Shown here: positions 13,169 through 14,630 of the stretch, piece by piece | How positions within the stretch are numbered: position 1 is the stretch's first letter | Layout of the letters: every line of letters begins with the position of its first letter | DNA from: Dehalococcoidia bacterium | GTDB taxonomy: Bacteria; Chloroflexota; Dehalococcoidia; Dehalococcoidales; E44-bin46 | Direction of reading: 5' to 3' | Length of the DNA stretch: 14,630 bases | Assembly: GCA_004376105.1 (NCBI GenBank) | Contig: SOKA01000044.1 | Coordinates: forward strand, 1 to 14,630 | Notes under the pieces: generated by a model | Database searches by the model: none | Seen by the model: only the letters and a program-made list of their open reading frames with translations | Told to the model about the DNA's origin: nothing | Program-made: the position numbers and the translations under genes

Positions 13169-14419
13169 ATGGCCAAAATTACTAACTTAGCCAATAAAAT
13201 CGAAAAACAGCTACCAGCCGAGCTGGTTAACTTTATGCAGGTAGCCGGTAGGGTAGCTACTAGCCAAGGGCAGAACCTATACCTTGTCGGCGGTGTGGTT
13301 CGTGACCTGCTCCTGGGACGAACTAACTTTGACCTTGACCTGGTGGTGGAAGGTAATGCCATAGAATTAGCCCAGCAGTTAGCCGAGATTAACCAGGGGA
13401 AAATTGTAACCTATCCCCAGTTCAATACAGCTAAACTACAGTGGAGCCAATGGAGTGTTGATTTAGCCACCGCCCGCTCAGAAACCTATACTAAGCCCGG
13501 AGCCTTACCAAGGGTAAAATCCAGCTCTATTGAGAGCGACCTTTCTCGTCGCGATTTCACCATCAACACCATGGCTATTTATCTCAGCCCCAGCCGCTAC
13601 GGCGAATTGATTGACATGTATGGGGGCAGGAATGACCTTAAGCATAAACTTGTCCGCATCCTACACGAAAAAAGTTTTATTGATGATGCCACCCGTATTT
13701 GGCGCAGTCTACGCTACGAGCAGCGGCTAAACTTCCAACTGGGAAAAAACACCCTTAAGCTACTTAAACGAGATATACCTATGCTGGATACCATTAGTGG
13801 CGACCGAATACGATATGAGCTGGAATGTATATTACAGGAGGAACGCCCAGAGAAAGTCCTACGCCGCGCTGAAGAACTCAATGTGCTTCAAAGGCTGCAC
13901 CCGGCTCTAAAAGGTAACGGCTGGCTGGCTGAAAAGTTTGAGCAGGCTCGGCAGCTAAGCTCCCCTAATCCACCACCAGTTGGGCTCTACCTAGCCCTCC
14001 TGGCTTACCCTCTGACTGATGAGGAAAATGAACGCCTGATTTCACGCCTGAGATTACCTAAATCATTAGCCCAAGCACTCCGCGATTCTATTAGCCTCAA
14101 AACCAAACTCCAACCACTGGCTAACCCTAAACTTACCCCAAGCAGCATCTACCATCTTCTCCACGGCTATTCCTCACCAGCAATTATAACTAATTCGCTA
14201 GCTAGCGACTCCCCTGTGGCTCGCCAGCACATCCACTTATTTCTGAACAAACTTCGTTATGTCAAGCCAGCCCTCACCGGTAACGACCTAAAACGGATGA
14301 GCATAACCCCTGGCCCCCAAATCAAGGAGATACTACAGCGACTACACGAGGCTAGGCTGGATGGAAAAGTAACCAGTAAGCAAGGTGAGAAGGAGTTGGT
14401 TAAGGAGTGGTTAGGTTAA
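13169..14419 (+). CDS. CCA tRNA nucleotidyltransferase / poly(A) polymerase family
   Basis: A class II nucleotidyltransferase that adds CCA (or only A, or poly(A)) to RNA 3' ends. The protein has 416 residues counted from ATG 13169. Head-domain motifs are LVGGVVRDLLLG (39-50), the metal-binding DLDL (55-58), VDLATARSE with D98, and RRDFTINTMA (127-136). The neck follows with YGGRNDLKHKLVRILH and FIDDATRIWRSLRYEQRLNF. The C-terminal body is divergent and has no recognisable HD phosphohydrolase domain. The frame stays open upstream to 12944, but those codons lie over the divergent gene and promoter; ATG 13169 gives the usual distance to the LYLVGG block and sits seven bases from a consensus -10. 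There is no ribosome site, consistent with a leaderless transcript. Sequence alone does not separate CCA-adding from A-adding or poly(A) activity. Confidence 0.88.
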   Translation: MAKITNLANKIEKQLPAELVNFMQVAGRVATSQGQNLYLVGGVVRDLLLGRTNFDLDLVVEGNAIELAQQLAEINQGKIVTYPQFNTAKLQWSQWSVDLATARSETYTKPGALPRVKSSSIESDLSRRDFTINTMAIYLSPSRYGELIDMYGGRNDLKHKLVRILHEKSFIDDATRIWRSLRYEQRLNFQLGKNTLKLLKRDIPMLDTISGDRIRYELECILQEERPEKVLRRAEELNVLQRLHPALKGNGWLAEKFEQARQLSSPNPPPVGLYLALLAYPLTDEENERLISRLRLPKSLAQALRDSISLKTKLQPLANPKLTPSSIYHLLHGYSSPAIITNSLASDSPVARQHIHLFLNKLRYVKPALTGNDLKRMSITPGPQIKEILQRLHEARLDGKVTSKQGEKELVKEWLG

Positions 14420-14437
14420 GACAGCCTTCGTGTCTTA
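14417..14437 (+). repeat. Inverted repeat at the CCA enzyme stop codon
   Basis: TAAGACA (14417-14423) and TGTCTTA (14431-14437) form a perfect 7-bp stem with a 7-base loop, and the first three bases are the stop codon. No T run follows on the plus strand, so it is not a standard intrinsic terminator; it may protect the mRNA 3' end or be chance. The rest of the 123-base gap to the next gene shows only a weak 5-bp hairpin (14487-14505, TAGGC/GCCTA) and nothing else I recognise. Confidence 0.4.
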
Positions 14438-14542
14438 CCACTCATCCCCAGGCTTATTATATTAATAGCAATTTGGCGACCTATCTTAGGCTTGCTAAAT
14501 GCCTATCAAGACGCACAGAATCAGGTTCTAGCCTTCTCCCAC

Positions 14543-14630
14543 CTACTCCACCCGCTTAAACATCTTGCGCGGCGCGCCACAGATGGGGCATTTCTCCGGG
14601 GCTTTCCCGACTACAGTATTGCCACAGACC
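14543..14630 (-). CDS. Rubredoxin-like C-terminal domain, probably rubrerythrin (cut by window edge)
   Basis: Only the last 28 codons and the stop are in the window. They read VCGNTVVG, then KAPEKCPICGAPRKMF and KRVE. This is the zinc/iron-ribbon tail CxxC...APExCPxCGAPKxxF seen at the C-terminus of rubrerythrins and other rubredoxin-domain proteins. Of the four iron-ligand cysteines, the second of the first pair and both of the second pair are visible. Rubrerythrin reduces peroxide in anaerobes and would fit the suggested lifestyle, but the diiron domain lies outside the window, so another protein with the same ribbon is possible. Confidence 0.75.
   Translation of the reverse strand, partial: VCGNTVVGKAPEKCPICGAPRKMFKRVE

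Overview
The window looks like chromosomal DNA of an anaerobic bacterium of moderate G+C, most likely a Chloroflexota relative of the Dehalococcoidia. The pointers are the uninterrupted order aroF-aroB-aroD-aroE-aroK-aroA-aroC-pheA-tyrA, a type I-beta DAHP synthase with its own regulatory domain, and a rubrerythrin-like tail at the right edge. The assignment rests on remembered gene order and protein resemblance, not on a search. No mobile element, CRISPR array, rRNA or tRNA was seen.

Layout. Bases 1-1178 (minus strand) hold a Rossmann/DUF2520 oxidoreductase gene followed by the 5' end of panB, a pantothenate-biosynthesis unit. Bases 1179-1683 are a gene-free divergent control region. Bases 1684-10152 (plus strand) are one tightly packed nine-gene operon encoding the whole route from erythrose-4-phosphate plus PEP to chorismate, then the Phe branch (PheA) and the Tyr branch (TyrA). 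Seven of its eight junctions are gene overlaps. Bases 10170-13070 (minus strand) carry an LsrF-like aldolase/thiolase, a zinc-dependent MDR dehydrogenase, a UPF0200-like P-loop kinase and a dCMP deaminase. A short divergent promoter region separates them from a plus-strand CCA-adding enzyme or poly(A) polymerase (13169-14419). The minus-strand C-terminus of a rubredoxin-domain protein closes the window.

The most interesting part is the control region at 1179-1683. Two promoters stand back to back, their -35 boxes forming a small inverted repeat. Each is followed by what reads as a complete ribosome-mediated attenuator. The plus-strand leader encodes a 32-residue peptide with the run YYMYFTF, a protector hairpin, a perfect 9-bp antiterminator and an intrinsic terminator in front of aroF. 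This fits control of the aro operon by charged tRNA-Tyr and tRNA-Phe. The minus-strand leader encodes a peptide core KIVLLLITLVAWI, an antiterminator with 8 of 9 pairs, and a terminator in front of the DUF2520-panB unit. This fits control of pantothenate synthesis, which branches from the valine precursor ketoisovalerate, by branched-chain aminoacyl-tRNA. The aromatic case is strong. The branched-chain case is good in structure but has no conventional start codon.

Added regulation is likely at enzyme level, through the N-terminal ferredoxin-like domain of AroF and the ACT domain of PheA.
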